Origin: Brachionus plicatilis
Taxonomy: Eukaryota > Rotifera > Eurotatoria > Ploima > Brachionidae
NCBI GenBank assembly: GCA_010279815.1
Contig: QEOQ01000246.1
Location: 270,317-334,316, forward strand
DNA length: 64,000 nucleotides
Reading direction: 5' to 3'
Notes under the pieces: model-generated
What the model was told of the DNA's origin: nothing
Seen by the model: only the letters and a program-made list of their open reading frames with translations
The model's database searches: none
Shown here: positions 10,101-22,690 of the stretch, piece by piece
How the letters are laid out: each line of letters begins with the position of its first letter
How positions within the stretch are numbered: the first letter of the stretch is position 1
Made by a program: the position numbers and the translations under genes

Positions 10101-12682
10101 GAATTAATATTAATTATTATAGTAATTCAAACGTATTATTCTAATATTATTTAAAAACAAGGAAATAAAAAATATTTTTTAATTGCATTACCAAAAAGCG
10201 ACTAAAATTTCACATATTTTAATAGCTGAATAAACGCAAGATACCAAAGAACAGACTCGAACATTTTTTGATTCTTAATTTGCAAATTTTTTTAAAAATT
10301 GAAAAGCTGAAAAAAAATATTAAACAAAAAAAAAAACAATATTTAAAAATGAAATAATAAAATATTTGAAACTTTTCAATTTATTTGTAAAATTTTCTCT
10401 AGCCTAGAAAAGAGTTAAAATTATCGACAGCCATGCAGTATTACAAAGATAAAATTTATAAAAAAGATTTAATAAAAAATATCCTATTTTCTAAAAATAA
10501 TTAATGGCAATTTTTAAAATATAATTTTAAAAGAATCTCTGAGTTACGACTATTCATTTAAAAAATAAAATTAATTTTTTTCAACTTTAAATAACAATAA
10601 TTAAACTGATATTCGAATTTTTAAAATTTTTTAAATATTAACCAAATCTTATAAAAAATGCGAATATTTTATTCTTTAGAAAAATTAAGATCGAATTTAG
10701 ATCTTAAGTTTTTTTCGCTTTTCTTTCTTTAAATCATTTCTTGGCAATAATTTTTCACACGATTGTGTTCTATTCTTTTATGAACTCTAGCTAGGCCCAA
10801 GTATCTCAGATTGCAAAGATATTCCATATTTTAACATAGAATGATAATTTATTCCCAGAATAAAAATAAGCTTAAATCTTTTAAAGATTTTAATTAAAAA
10901 AAAATATTACATTCGAATAAATCTCTTTTGACTGAAAATCTAAATTAATTAAAATCTAAAGTTTGATAAATTTTATTAAATTTATTAAATGAAAAATTTT
11001 TACACAACCTCCTAAATACTCTTAAAATGACCGTCTAAAAATATTTTTAATTTTAAATTTTAAGCTAGCATAAAACGCCAGCAAAAAACTGATTAGAGCG
11101 GTAATCAAGTCATAACAATCTGTTTGATATTGAATGTTTTTAAATGCCAATTGAAGTAAAATTACAAGCAAGTAAACTCATGTCAATTAGAAAAGCAATT
11201 GAGAGTATGCCATATTTATTTATCTCTAGTTAGTTAGAGTTTCTTAATCTCAAACAAATACTGCAACTTCTTCTAAAAGCTGAGCTAAAATGATAATTAT
11301 TTTCCAAAGCTTGTGTGTTTAGAACTATCTATCAAAGTTTATTGGTAACTTTCTCCGACTTCAGAGCTTAGCAAAACATGAATACGTTCAAGAAACGAGC
11401 ATTAAATCTTATAGAATCATATTTTATTCCTAAATAGATAATACAATTCTGAAGTTATATAACATAAATAGTAAATATAGTTTAACTATCAGCTTTTTTG
11501 TTCTTCGATATTTTCAGCTTTCAATTCGAATAGATTAGCATCAGATGACTTGCTAGTTGAATTTTTTCGTTTCTATCTGTTCTCCCAAACCGACGTGGCT
11601 CAGTCGATCTCAACTAGTTTTGAAAAATTTGGATCCAATCAGGCCATGTTCAGAAATAAACCTTTTTTTTTTAGAGAATAAATTTCTTTTGAGTTTTATT
11701 TACTCAAATTTTAATCATGTGCAAGGCATTTCAGGTTTAAAAGCATAATTTATATACAAGCTAATTTTGGTATGGGCTAATCGAGCGTTCTATAGCTCAT
11801 GATTATCTTTTAACAGAAATAGAAAATTTTTTAATAAAATCAAAACTAACTTATTTTTTTTGGCATAGGGAAAATTAAAAAAAATTTAAAATTCTCGATG
11901 ATTTTTTATTAAAATTTTATACTAATTTTAGCCTTTCATAAAAGTCAATTAGAATTGACCCTTTTTTTTTTGCACTAAACAAACTCAATTTTTATTTAAA
12001 ATATTTTCACATTTTTATTTTTTTATTGATATTGAATTTAATGCCAAAAGTTGTCAAATACCACAAAATAACTGGTTATTAATTTAATAAAATAAATAAA
12101 TAGCTTGTGATTCCTTTTTTGTTTGATTTTTTCAAAGCTTTTTCGAACAAAAAAAAAGTTCACATTTTGAGATAAATTTTAAATGGCTTTAGCTCTGGAT
12201 CGAATCAGTTTTTTGAGTGAGGATTTAATTAATTTTATGCGAAGAAAATTATCTGTTTGAAAGCATCTAAAACTAGTTTTTTTGATAAAAATAACAAATA
12301 GAATTACCAATATTCAATTTAACTTTGTTTTTACCTTATTTAAATTATAAATCCTGCTAAGCTTTTCTAATTATTCCATCAGTGTTGAACCTTTATTTTA
12401 AATAAATAAATTTAAAAATAAAACATTTTTTACTTCAAAACTATGAATAAAAGTTCATTATAAATTATTTTTTTTATTCTTTAAAAATTTTAACTTTAGG
12501 ATTCATGGGTTTTTAGTGTCATAATTTTATTTTATTTTAAAAACTTAAATCTTCAAATTTTAATCAAATTTAATAAAATCCTGTCTACAATATTTTATTC
12601 GTTTAAAAATAAAATATGTTTAAAATTTTTCTAAAAATGTATGAAAATTTTTTTAATTTAGATCCTCAGTCTTTGAATAAAA
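7121..12682. other. Gene-poor AT-rich stretch
   Basis: About 5.5 kb of very AT-rich sequence with frequent homopolymer runs. I found no exon with recognisable protein similarity and no RNA gene. A 63-codon open frame at 11557-11748 has no recognisable features and is not called. Confidence 0.5.
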
Positions 12683-13629
12683 TCATGGATTTTGTTGACA
12701 AATAATTAAATGATCCTCACTTTTAGTTACATCTAAAAAAAAATTATCATAAGCAGCCAAGACTTCTTCTTTTATATTCTTGTTATTTCCTCCATTGAGA
12801 TTGTTAGGCTCATCACTATTAAATCTATTAACTTTTGAACCATCTGGCCAAACAAATGGTTCTCCTACATAATTTATTTTTGCTTCAACCCAATACCAAT
12901 CTTTTTTAAATAAATCCAATTCAATTAAAGTTTTTGGTCTCCATAAAAATGAATTCATTTCTTCACAATACGACTTGGCTGCTGAAAAATTTTTAGGACC
13001 ATTTATACGATAGCAGTTAAAAGAATAATCTTTATATGTAGAGAAACCATTTGTGCAATTTCTGCAAACGTCAGATTTGTTTAACCTGTATTGATCTTTA
13101 TCACAAAAATAATCACTAATTTTCTCATTGCAGCTTGAACAATTAATTTAATAATGAATTAAATTTTTAATAAATAAACTTTACTTTGTTCCAAAATATC
13201 CAATATCACACAAGCATTCGTATCCATCCAGCTTATTTACACAAGTTCCATTATTTATGCATGGATGACCATCACAATAACTTTTTAATAAAAATTAAAA
13301 AAAAAATAAATTAAAAAGAAAATTATTTACTTGATTACAAAATTTTTCATAAAAACAATGTCAAGATTTGAGTCCTCCAAACGTTTAAGAGCGTATTCAG
13401 TATGCAAACTACAGATACCATTTTTATGTACCACAAATGAACAAAATTCATTTCTAAGACACTGACCTAAGCAAATATTTCTACTTAATTTTTCGTTTTT
13501 GGATTCAGGCACCAAACTAAAATTGGAAAATGGAATATCTTTTTTTCCAACAAGCCGAAAAGATCCAGCATGAATTGATTCCAATTCTTTGTCATTTAAT
13601 AAAAGTATAGCAAGTAAAAAAAATACCAT
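12683..13629 (-). CDS. Secreted PAN-like / EGF / C-type lectin protein
   Basis: Three exons, 13629-13331, 13280-13185 and 13133-12683, give 281 aa with consistent phases. Exon 1 encodes a short signal peptide (MVFFLLAILLL) and a PAN/apple-like Cys cluster (CLGQCLRNEFCSF). Exon 2 is an EGF repeat with the C-x4-NGTC-x8-CLC-x2-GYFGTNC pattern completed across the junction. Exon 3 holds a C-type lectin-like domain: NCYRI, AAKSYCEEM, FVWPDGS and an EPN tripeptide of the mannose-type calcium site, ending IICQ. The inner cysteine pair normally found in these domains is not visible, so the fold lacks that disulphide. It is probably an extracellular recognition protein; the ligand is unknown. Its first exon has a broken inverted copy at about 13997-14186. 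Confidence 0.85.
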
Positions 13630-13996
13630 TTCTTAAATTAGCTTTTCAAAATAAATATAATAGATTAAGCTAAAAGCATTGAAATTTAAAAAGCAATTTT
13701 TTTTACTTTAAAGCTTTTTTTTTTGTTGATTTAAAGGAAAAAATACTCTTTGATTAAACGTAAAACAGCAGTGATAATGGCGTTTCTTATAAAATTATTA
13801 AGCATTTAAAAATTTTTAAATACGTTAAAAGTACATTTCGATTGCTTTCCAAAAATAATTTCTACTTCCGTACCATAAAACGGCATTGTGAATTTTGGAA
13901 CAAAGAACAAAAACAAAAATTTTTAAAATGAAAAGACTTTTGTACTTAAGTTAAAAATTGTTGTGTAAAGTGTATAAGCTGATACAAACTTAGTAC

Positions 13997-14186
13997 TTTT
14001 TTTTTTTTTACTTGCTATACTTTTATTAAATGACAAAGAGTTGGAATCAATTCATGCTGGATCTTTTCGGCTTGTTGGAAAAAAAGATATTCCATTTTCC
14101 AATTTTAGTTTGGTGCCTGAATCCAAAAACGAAAAATTAAGTAGAAATATTTGCTTAGGTCAGTGTCTTAGAAATGAATTTTGTTC
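13997..14186 (+). pseudogene. Inverted, broken copy of the lectin gene first exon
   Basis: These ~190 bases are the reverse complement of 13439-13622 with one visible substitution (AGAGTTGG against AGAATTGG). They cover most of exon 1, from just after its start codon to the codons for NEFCS. The ATG is missing and the copy stops abruptly before the end of the exon, so it cannot make the protein. It forms an inverted repeat with the real exon across a ~375-bp spacer. Confidence 0.85.
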
Positions 14187-14754
14187 ACAATACCTCAAAA
14201 AAATTTGCAAATTACCCTAGGTCAATGATATAAAACTCGCCATAGCGCCCTCAGCATAACATTTTCTATTTTAACACTAGGAGACCAACATTTTTTTACT
14301 GTTAGGACCCGAGAAGTTAAAAAAAAACTTATTTTTTAAATTAAAATGAAAAAAGAAGGCAATGTGAAATTTTAGTACAAAAATTACAGTACAAAAAGTA
14401 AAAACTTTATAATTTCTTTTCTAATTGTGCAAAAATGGTTCTGCAAATAGTACAATATTGTACAAATTTGTACAAAAGAATTCAAAGCTCTGCAAAAACT
14501 CTGCAATTTATTGCATTTACTGAAGCTTTAACTAAAATCACTAAAAAAAAAATTTTTTCCTAAATTTGCATAACAGATATAATTATTATTAATTTTTCTA
14601 AATCGTATTAAAATTATAAATTAAACATAATTATACTTTAAAAAAACTAAAAATCAGCAGATAGACGTTTAACTCGATTTTGAGCATCTTTTTTAGCCTG
14701 AGAAGGATGTTTTGTACAATTAGATATTTTATTTTGAATTAGAACAATATTTGT

Positions 14755-15235
14755 ATATTTATTTATTTATTTATTTGGGTACCAAAAGGCCGCAACTAAG
14801 GCGATAGAAAAACTGGAGCATCTATCATGGATCTCCAACTCTACTTTTACAAGAAATGTTCATTTTATAAAAAATTAAAAAAAATAAAAAAATAAAATTA
14901 TATACAATATTACGATTCAAAAAAAAGATCTAATTAGCAGTTAGTAAAAAATAAGCGTTTTGCAAAAATTGATTTGATAAATAAAAATCACAAAATTTTA
15001 TAACAAGTCAACAATATGATTTAATAGTCTATTTTGAGCAGTTCATTCAATCCACTTCTTCTTTTTTCTCCAGTATACTTCAGCACTTTATCGATCTGCC
15101 TAACATTATCAGTTTTTCTCTCTCTCATTCTTTTCGCTCTATTATCACTTACTTTTTGATTTCCTTGGTTTAATATTTCTTGTATCGTTTCTTTTTTTGT
15201 AATACCTTTTAGTTCATACATTAAACTTTTTTTAT
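14755..15235 (-). mobile_element. Possible non-LTR retrotransposon 3' end
   Basis: Read on the minus strand, a 66-codon Lys/Arg-rich open frame (15221-15021, ending LLKIDY) is followed by about 250 bases of AT-rich sequence, then GGTACCC and a tail of repeated AAAT units (about 14757-14777). The arrangement of a C-terminal ORF, 3' UTR and short tandem tail is typical of a LINE 3' end. No reverse-transcriptase motif is visible here, so the call is tentative. Confidence 0.3.
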
Positions 15236-16520
15236 CTATCTAATATCTATCTATCTTTTATTATTTGTATAATTAAGAATATTTTGGTATAAATTTTGAT
15301 GAAAAATGTGAGTTCTGTAATTTGGTTTCTAATTAAGATCTCAATAATTCCTTGCTTATTACAATTTGGTTCATATATAGGCAAACAATAAATTAAAATT
15401 TTAAAAAAGTTAAATAAAAAATTATTTTTTTTAATAATTTAATTAAATATTGAAAAAACTAGCATCAAGCTTGATTTTTAAAATAAATTTACATTTTTAA
15501 ATTAACTAAGTAATTTAATGAAATGTAAGTCATTTTTATATTCATCTAGTAAAATTAAAAATCAGTAATTTTAGTTAATGAATTAGCACACGCCATTCAA
15601 ATTGATCCAAAATTGCTGAGCCAAAAGAAAAATTAAATGCAAAGAATAAAAAATGTTTGTCAAGTCAAAAACACTCATGGAGTTCTAAGTTAATTTTTTT
15701 TATGTTTTATTTATTAGTGATAAATTAAATTCCTCACAAAATTTAAATCATATTTTTTGAAGTAAATTAGAGAAAAAAATTTTTGAAAAAATTTTCGTTT
15801 GGTTTACTTATATCCAATTTTTATGGTCAAAAAAGTCTAAAAAACTTCTTGGGTCTTCTAGTGTTAATCAAATTATTTTTTTTACTATTGACTCGGCGTT
15901 ATAGTATGATTATAATTTTAGATTATTAAAATATATGATATCTTTTTCTTTCAATTCAGAGATTTTTATCATTGAGTGTCATAATATTTAAAATTCAATA
16001 AATTTTACAGACATATGATAAAAAACATGACACCTGACATGGTTAATGGATGAATCTTGGAAAAAAAATTTGCCATAAAGAAATTTTTTTATTGAACAAA
16101 AAATTTACGAATTAAGAATTTTTGGCACAATTTAAGAATTTTTGATGGAAAATAGAAATTGTAAATGCTACATTTAAAAAAAAAATTATCTTTGTAAAAA
16201 TTCAAAAAGTTTACTAATTAATGGATTCGTTCAAAAATTTAATGAATGATTTAAAGGTATACTAAAATATTCATCTAATGAAAAAACTAAATTAAACTTA
16301 GTTAAACAAAATTCATAAAGACTAGTCATATTAACATAAAATCACAATATTTTTTGTTTTATTTAAAATAGTAATTTAAGGTTTTAAAACAAAACTTTAT
16401 TGTTAAAATTTTTCAAAATTAAAAACTAAATTATCCTAAACAAATTGTTAAAACGAATCAAGTTTCTTAAACATTTGGTATCTAAATTAATAAAAAAAAA
16501 ATTAAATAAAAATTTTTCTA
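15236..16520. other. AT-rich intergenic stretch
   Basis: About 1.3 kb between the repeat remnant and the 3' end of cystathionine gamma-lyase. I see no gene or structured element in it. Confidence 0.5.
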
Positions 16521-17988
16521 TCAAATTAAAAAATGTAAGATTACGGCTTTTTCTAAAGCTTGATTCAAATCGCCGATCAAATCTTCGGCATCTTCGAGAC
16601 CCACTGAGATTCTCACAAAATTATCATCGATTCCCAAAATTGCTCTTTGATCCTTTGGCACTGATGCATGTGTCATAATAGCTCTAACAAAAAAAAATTA
16701 TTTTCTTGAAAAATTTTAACAAAAATTTTCTGGCTTAATTACGGATGCTCAACAAGAGATTCGTATCCACCTAAAGATTCTGCACAAGCGAACAACTTCA
16801 GCTCTTTTAGGAAACGAAATGATTCATCAATGCCTCCTTTGATGTAAATAGAAATCATTCCACCAAAGCCTTTCATCTGACTCTTGTAGAGTTCATGTTG
16901 CGGATGGGATTCCAGGCCAGGGTAGATAACTTTTTCAATTCTTGGATTCTCAGACAAAGATTTAGCCACTTTAAGTCCATTTTGCATATGAGCTTGCATT
17001 CGAAAAGCCAGCGTCTTAAGGCCACGGCTTGCCAAAAAACAATCAAATGGTGAAGGTACAGCTCCCACAGCATTTTGTAAATATTTCATGCGTTCATAAA
17101 GCTTTTCATCATTTAGCATTATAGCACCCATCACTACATCACTGTGTCCATTCATATACTTGGTCAACGAATGGCTTACAATATCAGCTCCTAGTTCAAG
17201 TGGATTCTTCAAATAAAAAAAATTAATTTTTTTATTTTTTTATAAATTTTTTTTTAAAAATAAAATAAATTTGAAAATAATTTTTTTTAATTTTATTACT
17301 TGAAAGTAGGCAGAAGCAAATGTGTTATCAACTACGCAGATAACTTCTGGATTTTTCTTTTTAGCCAAATCACAGATAGCTTTGATATCGACTAATTTTA
17401 AAGTCGGATTTGTTGGTGTCTCAATCCAAACCATCTTTAAAAAATATGNNNNNNNNNNNNNTTATTCTGTTATACCATGGTATTTGGTTTAAAAGATTTT
17501 TCAGTCAATTCCAAGTCAAGCATATCAACAAAAGATGTTTCGATTCCCATTCGATTGGCACAGTTTCTGAAAAATCTGTTGGTACCACCGTAGACATCAT
17601 CTACAGTGAGGATATGGTCTCCGGATTTTAGCAAGTAGCTCATTGTAGTCAAAGCCGCGGAGCCTGAAGCAAAAGCCAAAGCGTATTTTGCTTTTTCCAA
17701 AGGTGCAAGACACTCTTCTAGAGAGTTTCGGGTCGGGTTGCCACTTCGACCGTACTCGAAGCCAGCATGTTTACCCGGTTCGTATTGTTTAAAAGTAGTG
17801 CCCATGACTATTGGAGGCACTACAGTACGTGAACTCCTAAAATAAAATTAAATAAAATTTTTCAAAAAAATGCATTCTTTTTATAATTTATTTATATACC
17901 ATTTTTCAGGCTCTTGACCAGAATGGATTGCGTTTGTCTGAAATCCATAATGGTCGGGGTTATGAGCAAAGCCATTGAGAGAGCTCAT
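16521..17988 (-). CDS. CTH: Cystathionine gamma-lyase
   Basis: PLP enzyme of trans-sulphuration that cleaves cystathionine to cysteine, 2-oxobutyrate and ammonia, and can produce H2S. Five exons, 17988-17900, 17836-17476, 17434-17300, 17206-16743 and 16683-16521, give 403 aa, close to the human enzyme (405). Visible family blocks are FEYGRSGNPTR, KYALAFASG, DDVYGGTNR, VWIETPTNPT, VVDNTFAS and the PLP-lysine segment SLTKYMNGHSDVVMG (Lys about residue 211). The C-terminus has SLGGYESLVEHPAIMTHAS. Intron 2 contains a 13-base N gap (17449-17461) that does not touch coding sequence. Start chosen at MSSLNGFAH because it is the only upstream in-frame Met with a good donor. Cystathionine gamma-synthase is the nearest alternative, but an animal genome favours CTH. 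Confidence 0.93.
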
Positions 17989-18829
17989 TTTTTTTGTTGA
18001 AATGCGAATGAGAGTAAAATAGTTTTCTAAAAAAATAATAATTTTAGTTTAGGTAAAACGTGCTTTTTATATTTATAAGAATATTGATTTAACTTGGCAA
18101 AGCACGAAACATCCAGACGACTTGAAAATTTATAATTTAAATTATGTAAATTTCTTAAAAAGCTTTCTCCAGGTTTGAATAAGTCTGTGTTAAATTAGAA
18201 AAAAATTTAAATGATTAAAAATTATTTTTTTAATATTTTCTCTCATCACGCCCATTATAACATTTATTTTTGATTACAACTTGACTTAAAAGATTGTTTG
18301 ACCAAAATCTTGACTAAGAACTTTTAAAATTCTTTTTTTTTTAATTTTTGTTTCTTAAGTACATTAATTTGGTATTATCGAGCTACATTTGGTTCTGGAA
18401 CTTTTAAACTCACACTTGAACAAAAGAATAAAAAAAACATGTGCAAATTATCATTTATCCATAGCCAAAAAGTGAATGCATTTGTCTTTGAAAAATTTTC
18501 AAAAATTTATTATTAAACATCAATGAATTATTATGATGAATTAGAATGTTTTTTTTTAATTTTATTCCATGTTCGAGTACTAGGCTGTTTAAATTTATTT
18601 ATGGTATTTATAATTTCTGGAATTAAAAATAAGCAAAGAAAAAAATTCCTTTTAAAAATAGTTAAAATGTGCAGGATTTATTCGTAATTATAATAAACTA
18701 TCAAAAAAAAATTTATAAAGATAAAACAAAATTTAATTCCAAATTTATTTTAATAATAATTATAAACGAAAATTGATAAATTAAAATTTTGAATTTCAGG
18801 TGTAAAAGGCATTAAGGATGTGAACAATT

Positions 18830-20851
18830 TTATGATCTTGGTGTTTGACACATTTGGCATACTGTTGCGCTATCTTCATTCAAAAAAGTGCACATTTGAC
18901 ACTGCCATTCTTCGACCATAGATGCAGAAGCTTTATGGAAAATAAAAATTTAAAAAAATTCATTTATTTTAATATTTATTTTACTTCCATCAACCAAAAA
19001 ATGCTCTATGGTAGACCATTCCGAAGTTTTGGACCATTCTATCGCATTTTGACCATTCTTTGCCCTGACTGCTTCAACCAGTGTTTTGATTACACTCTTA
19101 AGATTCATCAAGATAAATTTTAATTTCAATTTAAATTCAAAATTACATCTAAATTGACTGTTTGATTTGTGGCTAAAAATGTTAACAGATGAAAATCAGA
19201 CATGGCATCCAAGAAACGGTATGCGGGAAATTGCTTCATGTAATTTTTGAGTGCGCTAAAATCTTGAGTTTCATTGACCTCATGACGATTTTCAATCGGA
19301 AATGACTCTTTGAGCAAAGGACTGTCTTCATTGAATGTATAGACCGGATCTTTGGCAAAAGCTGCTGGCAAATCCACGATCAAATACTCGACTGGCAAAG
19401 GCCGGGCTATCTTGGTCACTTCGTTGTTGTACTGATCTTTTTCCTAATTTGAATTTAATTTTATATTTTTTTAATTTGTCTTGTATTTTACCCTAAAGTA
19501 CACATCGGGCACATATTGTTCATTAGTGGACTCTCGGATATACGCCAACTGAGGCACATCGTAGGTGGGTATTAGACAATCATCTCTTACCAATGCAGTA
19601 CACTGATTTGACACCTGATAACCTTCAAAATGAATCTGATTTTGCTCATCACCAGTGACCACCACAGTCACAAATTTAGATCCAAAGTAGCCATCCGAAG
19701 AATATTGAGTATAATTTTTGAATTTATTCTGAAAATACCCTGCCATAATACACTCGTCGGCACTTAGAAAAAAAGTGTTCGCATCACCTCGGTAATGTTT
19801 CACAACTCCTTTTCCTGAATCGTCCCTTATCAAATCAGTAAAAATCCAACCAACACATTTAAGACCCAGAATTTTTGCCACAGAAAGAACTTTTTCCTCA
19901 TTCGGATCATTTAAATCTATCTCCACACTTGATTCACTAGTTTGCTGAGAAAAATAAAAAAAATCTTTATATCTTAAAATTTATTTCAATTTATTTACTT
20001 GAGGAGGTTCATAAATAGCCGCAACAACAGCTCTTATACCCAACGGAACACCGTCGTAGGCCTCGTACCTACCGAACAAAAAGCCTGCTCGTTGATGTCC
20101 ACTTTTCCTCCAGAAATTTAAAAATCTCTCCACAATTTGACCATTTTCAAACATAACATTATCTACATGACGGTAGTTTTGTCTATTTAGATAAATAGTA
20201 GGCGGCTGACACTTGTTGCATATGCCTTTTGGCCAAACGGGATGTTCTTTGCACCCAGGCTTAATTTTACAATTTAAATTTTCCAAATTACAGAACTTGG
20301 CTTTGTCCGGTCCTCCCTGAAGCTTTTTAAGATAGGCATGGAACGAAACATATTTGGTGGATGAATTGATTTTTTTAAGGTACTCAAGATCATATGGCTC
20401 AACAGGAACACAATGAATGCATTTACCAGATGGTCCATGATGACATAACTGAGGATCTCTGCCTCGACTTATTAAGCCATCTTTTTTGGCTAATTCAGTG
20501 TCTATTTCGTCCTCTTCTCCTCGAAATTGTTCACTGTTTAGACTAGACTGGATTTCCAGGAAATAAATCATGTCCCCGTGGGACAGTAATTCCGATGCTC
20601 GAGTTTTACTGCTATTGGGGATCAATTTTGTCTTGTTCAGGTCAAAAAAGAGCTGCCATTCATCATACTTTGACTGGTCAACTTTGAATTCGGAGAAAAC
20701 TTTTTGGTAAAAAGAAGAAAGGGAATCATTTGGATGCAATTCAAGGCGCTTTGTGCCTTCTGATGACTGAATTCTTATAATCTAATTTTGAATTTTATTT
20801 AAGAAAAATCAATCATTTTTAATTTTAGATTTATTTTACCGATTTGGACAT
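18830..20851 (-). CDS. NPLOC4: NPL4 homologue, ubiquitin-binding p97 cofactor
   Basis: NPL4 works with UFD1 and the p97/VCP ATPase to extract ubiquitinated proteins, notably in ER-associated degradation. Six exons, 20851-20840, 20781-19999, 19944-19492, 19443-19147, 19096-18985 and 18930-18830, give 585 aa (human 608). Exon 1 encodes only MSKS. Then come a ubiquitin-like N-domain (IIRIQSSEGTKRLEL), the NPL4 zinc-finger region (RDPQLCHHGPSGKCIHC, WPKGICNKCQP, NRQNYRHVDN) and the MPN-like core (KCVGWIFTDL, FGSKFVTVVVTG, RPLPVEYLI). A C-terminal NZF finger follows (W-x-C-x2-C-T-F-x-N-x6-C-x2-C, at EEWQCQMCTF). All splice phases agree. The invertebrate gene keeps the NZF finger that binds ubiquitin in mammals and is absent from yeast Npl4. 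Confidence 0.94.
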
Positions 20852-21618
20852 TTATTTAACAAGCAAAATTGAAATTTAGTTAAAAAATTTTCAAATTAAA
20901 AATGAATTAATGCATTCATTTATAAGAATAATATTTTGAATTTTAAAATTTAAATATTGTGCAATACTTTATAAAGTTTTGTTGTTGGAATTAAGACTGC
21001 AAAGCAAAAAAGAAAAAAATTGAACATTTATTTGAAAAAAACATCCTTCAAAATTAAAATCTCTACCAATTATTAAATAATAAAAACTTATAATATTTGT
21101 CATTATTTTTTTACTTAACAAATAAGAATACTGCAATTTAAAAAATAAACTTTAATGCATGATAATGCAGATTGTCATAATCATGAAAAAAAATCGAGAG
21201 ATAATTTCTTCTCAAAAAATTTTATACATGCCAAGGTAATCAAAAATAAATATATTCGTTTAATTTTGGATATTCATTTATTTATTTAATTAAAGTTTAA
21301 TTCACATGGACAAATTGAAATATAATTTTTTATATATAAAAAAAAAACAGAAAAATTGAATTGACAATCAAACATCTATTTTATAATTAAGAAAAAAATT
21401 CAATTTGTTATATACATAAAAATGATTAAGATTATTAAATTGAAAAAATTAATCAAGATTTTGAAATGCTGAATATGTATTTTTATTTATTTATTAAACA
21501 GAGAATTAAAAGTGTGTTTTTTTTATTAATAATTTCCAACATTAAATGAATAATTATATAATTAAAAGAATTTATAAACTGAATAATTTTAATAAAAATT
21601 ATATGCATAATAAATAAT
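20852..21618. other. AT-rich intergenic stretch before the inverted duplication
   Basis: About 770 bp between the NPL4 start and the outer edge of the left arm. It should contain the NPL4 promoter. No clear motif was seen. Confidence 0.45.
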
Positions 21619-21619
21619 G

Positions 21620-21960
21620 CAAAGAATTCAAACAATATTTGATGAAGTAAATGATCAAGAAAATACAAATTCGGCTCTATTTTCTAAATTGTTCAGATAT
21701 TTAAAATATGAATTATGTTACTCTCTATCAAAATTTATCTAATTTTAATTTTAATATTTATCTACTTTTTAAGTTATATTATTTTAACATTATTTTTTCT
21801 TACTTTTTATTTTTATTTTATTTTATTTGACTTTGTTTTAATTTTTTATTATTTTTTTTTTATTTATTTAATCTGAAAGACCTTAAGCTCGGAAAAGATA
21901 TACAAATAAATAAAAAAATAAATTGATCGTTTGTCTAAATCAAGACAGAAAAAAGCTTGA
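21620..21960 (+). pseudogene. Broken copy of the last SPEF2 exon
   Basis: From 21620 the plus strand encodes QRIQTIFDEVNDQENTNSALF..., the same start as the last SPEF2 exon at 30514, with one Glu to Gln change. After about 70 bases it is interrupted by a repeat insertion. The insertion is flanked by TAAATTG at 21685-21691 and 21919-21925, so it looks like a target-site duplication, and it brings in-frame stops. A further ~90 bases of exon are deleted before TTGTCTAAATC resumes. There are no other SPEF2 exons beside it, so it is a passenger of the duplication, not a gene. Confidence 0.88.
21692..21925 (+). mobile_element. Repeat with 3' hairpin and AAAT tail, copy A
   Basis: AT-rich element ending in CTGAAAGACCTTAAGCTCGG and a tail ATACAAATAAATAAA. 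It is nearly the same sequence as 55465-55690, starting at AAATTTATCTAATTTTAATT. It is inserted in the broken SPEF2 exon with a likely 7-bp target duplication, which is strong evidence that it moved as a unit. It resembles a LINE 3' end or SINE; no coding sequence is visible. Confidence 0.75.
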
Positions 21961-22661
21961 ATAATTTTTTATTTTCAAATTAAAATTTTTAAAATCAATT
22001 ATAAAATTTAAAAAAATATTTTTGTATTCAATAAATTTTAAGTAAAATAATAAATAAATTTTAAATAACGATTTTCTTAAAAAAATTTCCATATTTAGTC
22101 TAAGAACTAATTTCAATTATTCATTTAATGAAAAAAAGTAAACAAGATTAAGTAGCGTGAAGTAAATTTAAATTAGCTTCTATCCATCAAAAAATAATAT
22201 TAAAAAATTTATTCTATTTTCAATGTATGAAATGAATATTAAAACTAAATATGCTTGAATTTTGTTAAAATAAATTATTTTCACATAAGTATTTAAAAAA
22301 ATAAATTAAGCTATTATTTATTTATTAATTTATTATTTGGTTATTTGAACAAGACTGAAATTCTTCAAATTGGAAAAAAAAAATAATATAGAGTAAAAGA
22401 TAAATAAAATCAACAAAAAATAAATTGAAATAGTATGTTTTATACTATTTCAATTTGAATGTATGTTTATAGACTTAATTCAATTTTAAATTTTTAAATT
22501 TACAACAAGGCGATTATTCTAAATGAAAGGGTAAACAATTAAGCAAAAAAATATTTAACTTTTGGTATTGGAAAAATTTAATGAAATTTCACAATGCAGT
22601 GAAACACTTTGTCGAATACTGTTCGAAAATAGAATGGTATTACTTTTTATTTTTTTTGTTA

Positions 22662-22690
22662 AAACCTTTGGGCTTTCGCCCCTTCAGGGT
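22662..22690 (-). repeat. GGGC-GAAA-GCCC hairpin (left arm)
   Basis: On the minus strand the sequence AACCCTGAAGGGGCGAAAGC folds as a GGGC stem with a GAAA tetraloop and GCCC, inside an outer AACC/GGTT pair. The CTGAAGG lead resembles the 3' ends of the dispersed repeats in this window, so it may be the hairpin of a related element. Confidence 0.4.

Noticed and set aside
11557..11748. 63-codon plus-strand frame in the gene-poor region
   Set aside because: No domain, signal or context; expected by chance in several kilobases.
18985..19096. Apparent frameshift in NPL4 exon 5
   Set aside because: Re-reading the bases showed a continuous frame (SVIKTLVEAVRAKNG) consistent with NPL4.
22662..22690. 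Hammerhead-ribozyme-like core (CTGAAGG ... GAAA)
   Set aside because: The required CTGANGA core is not present and stems I and III are missing; a simple hairpin explains it.
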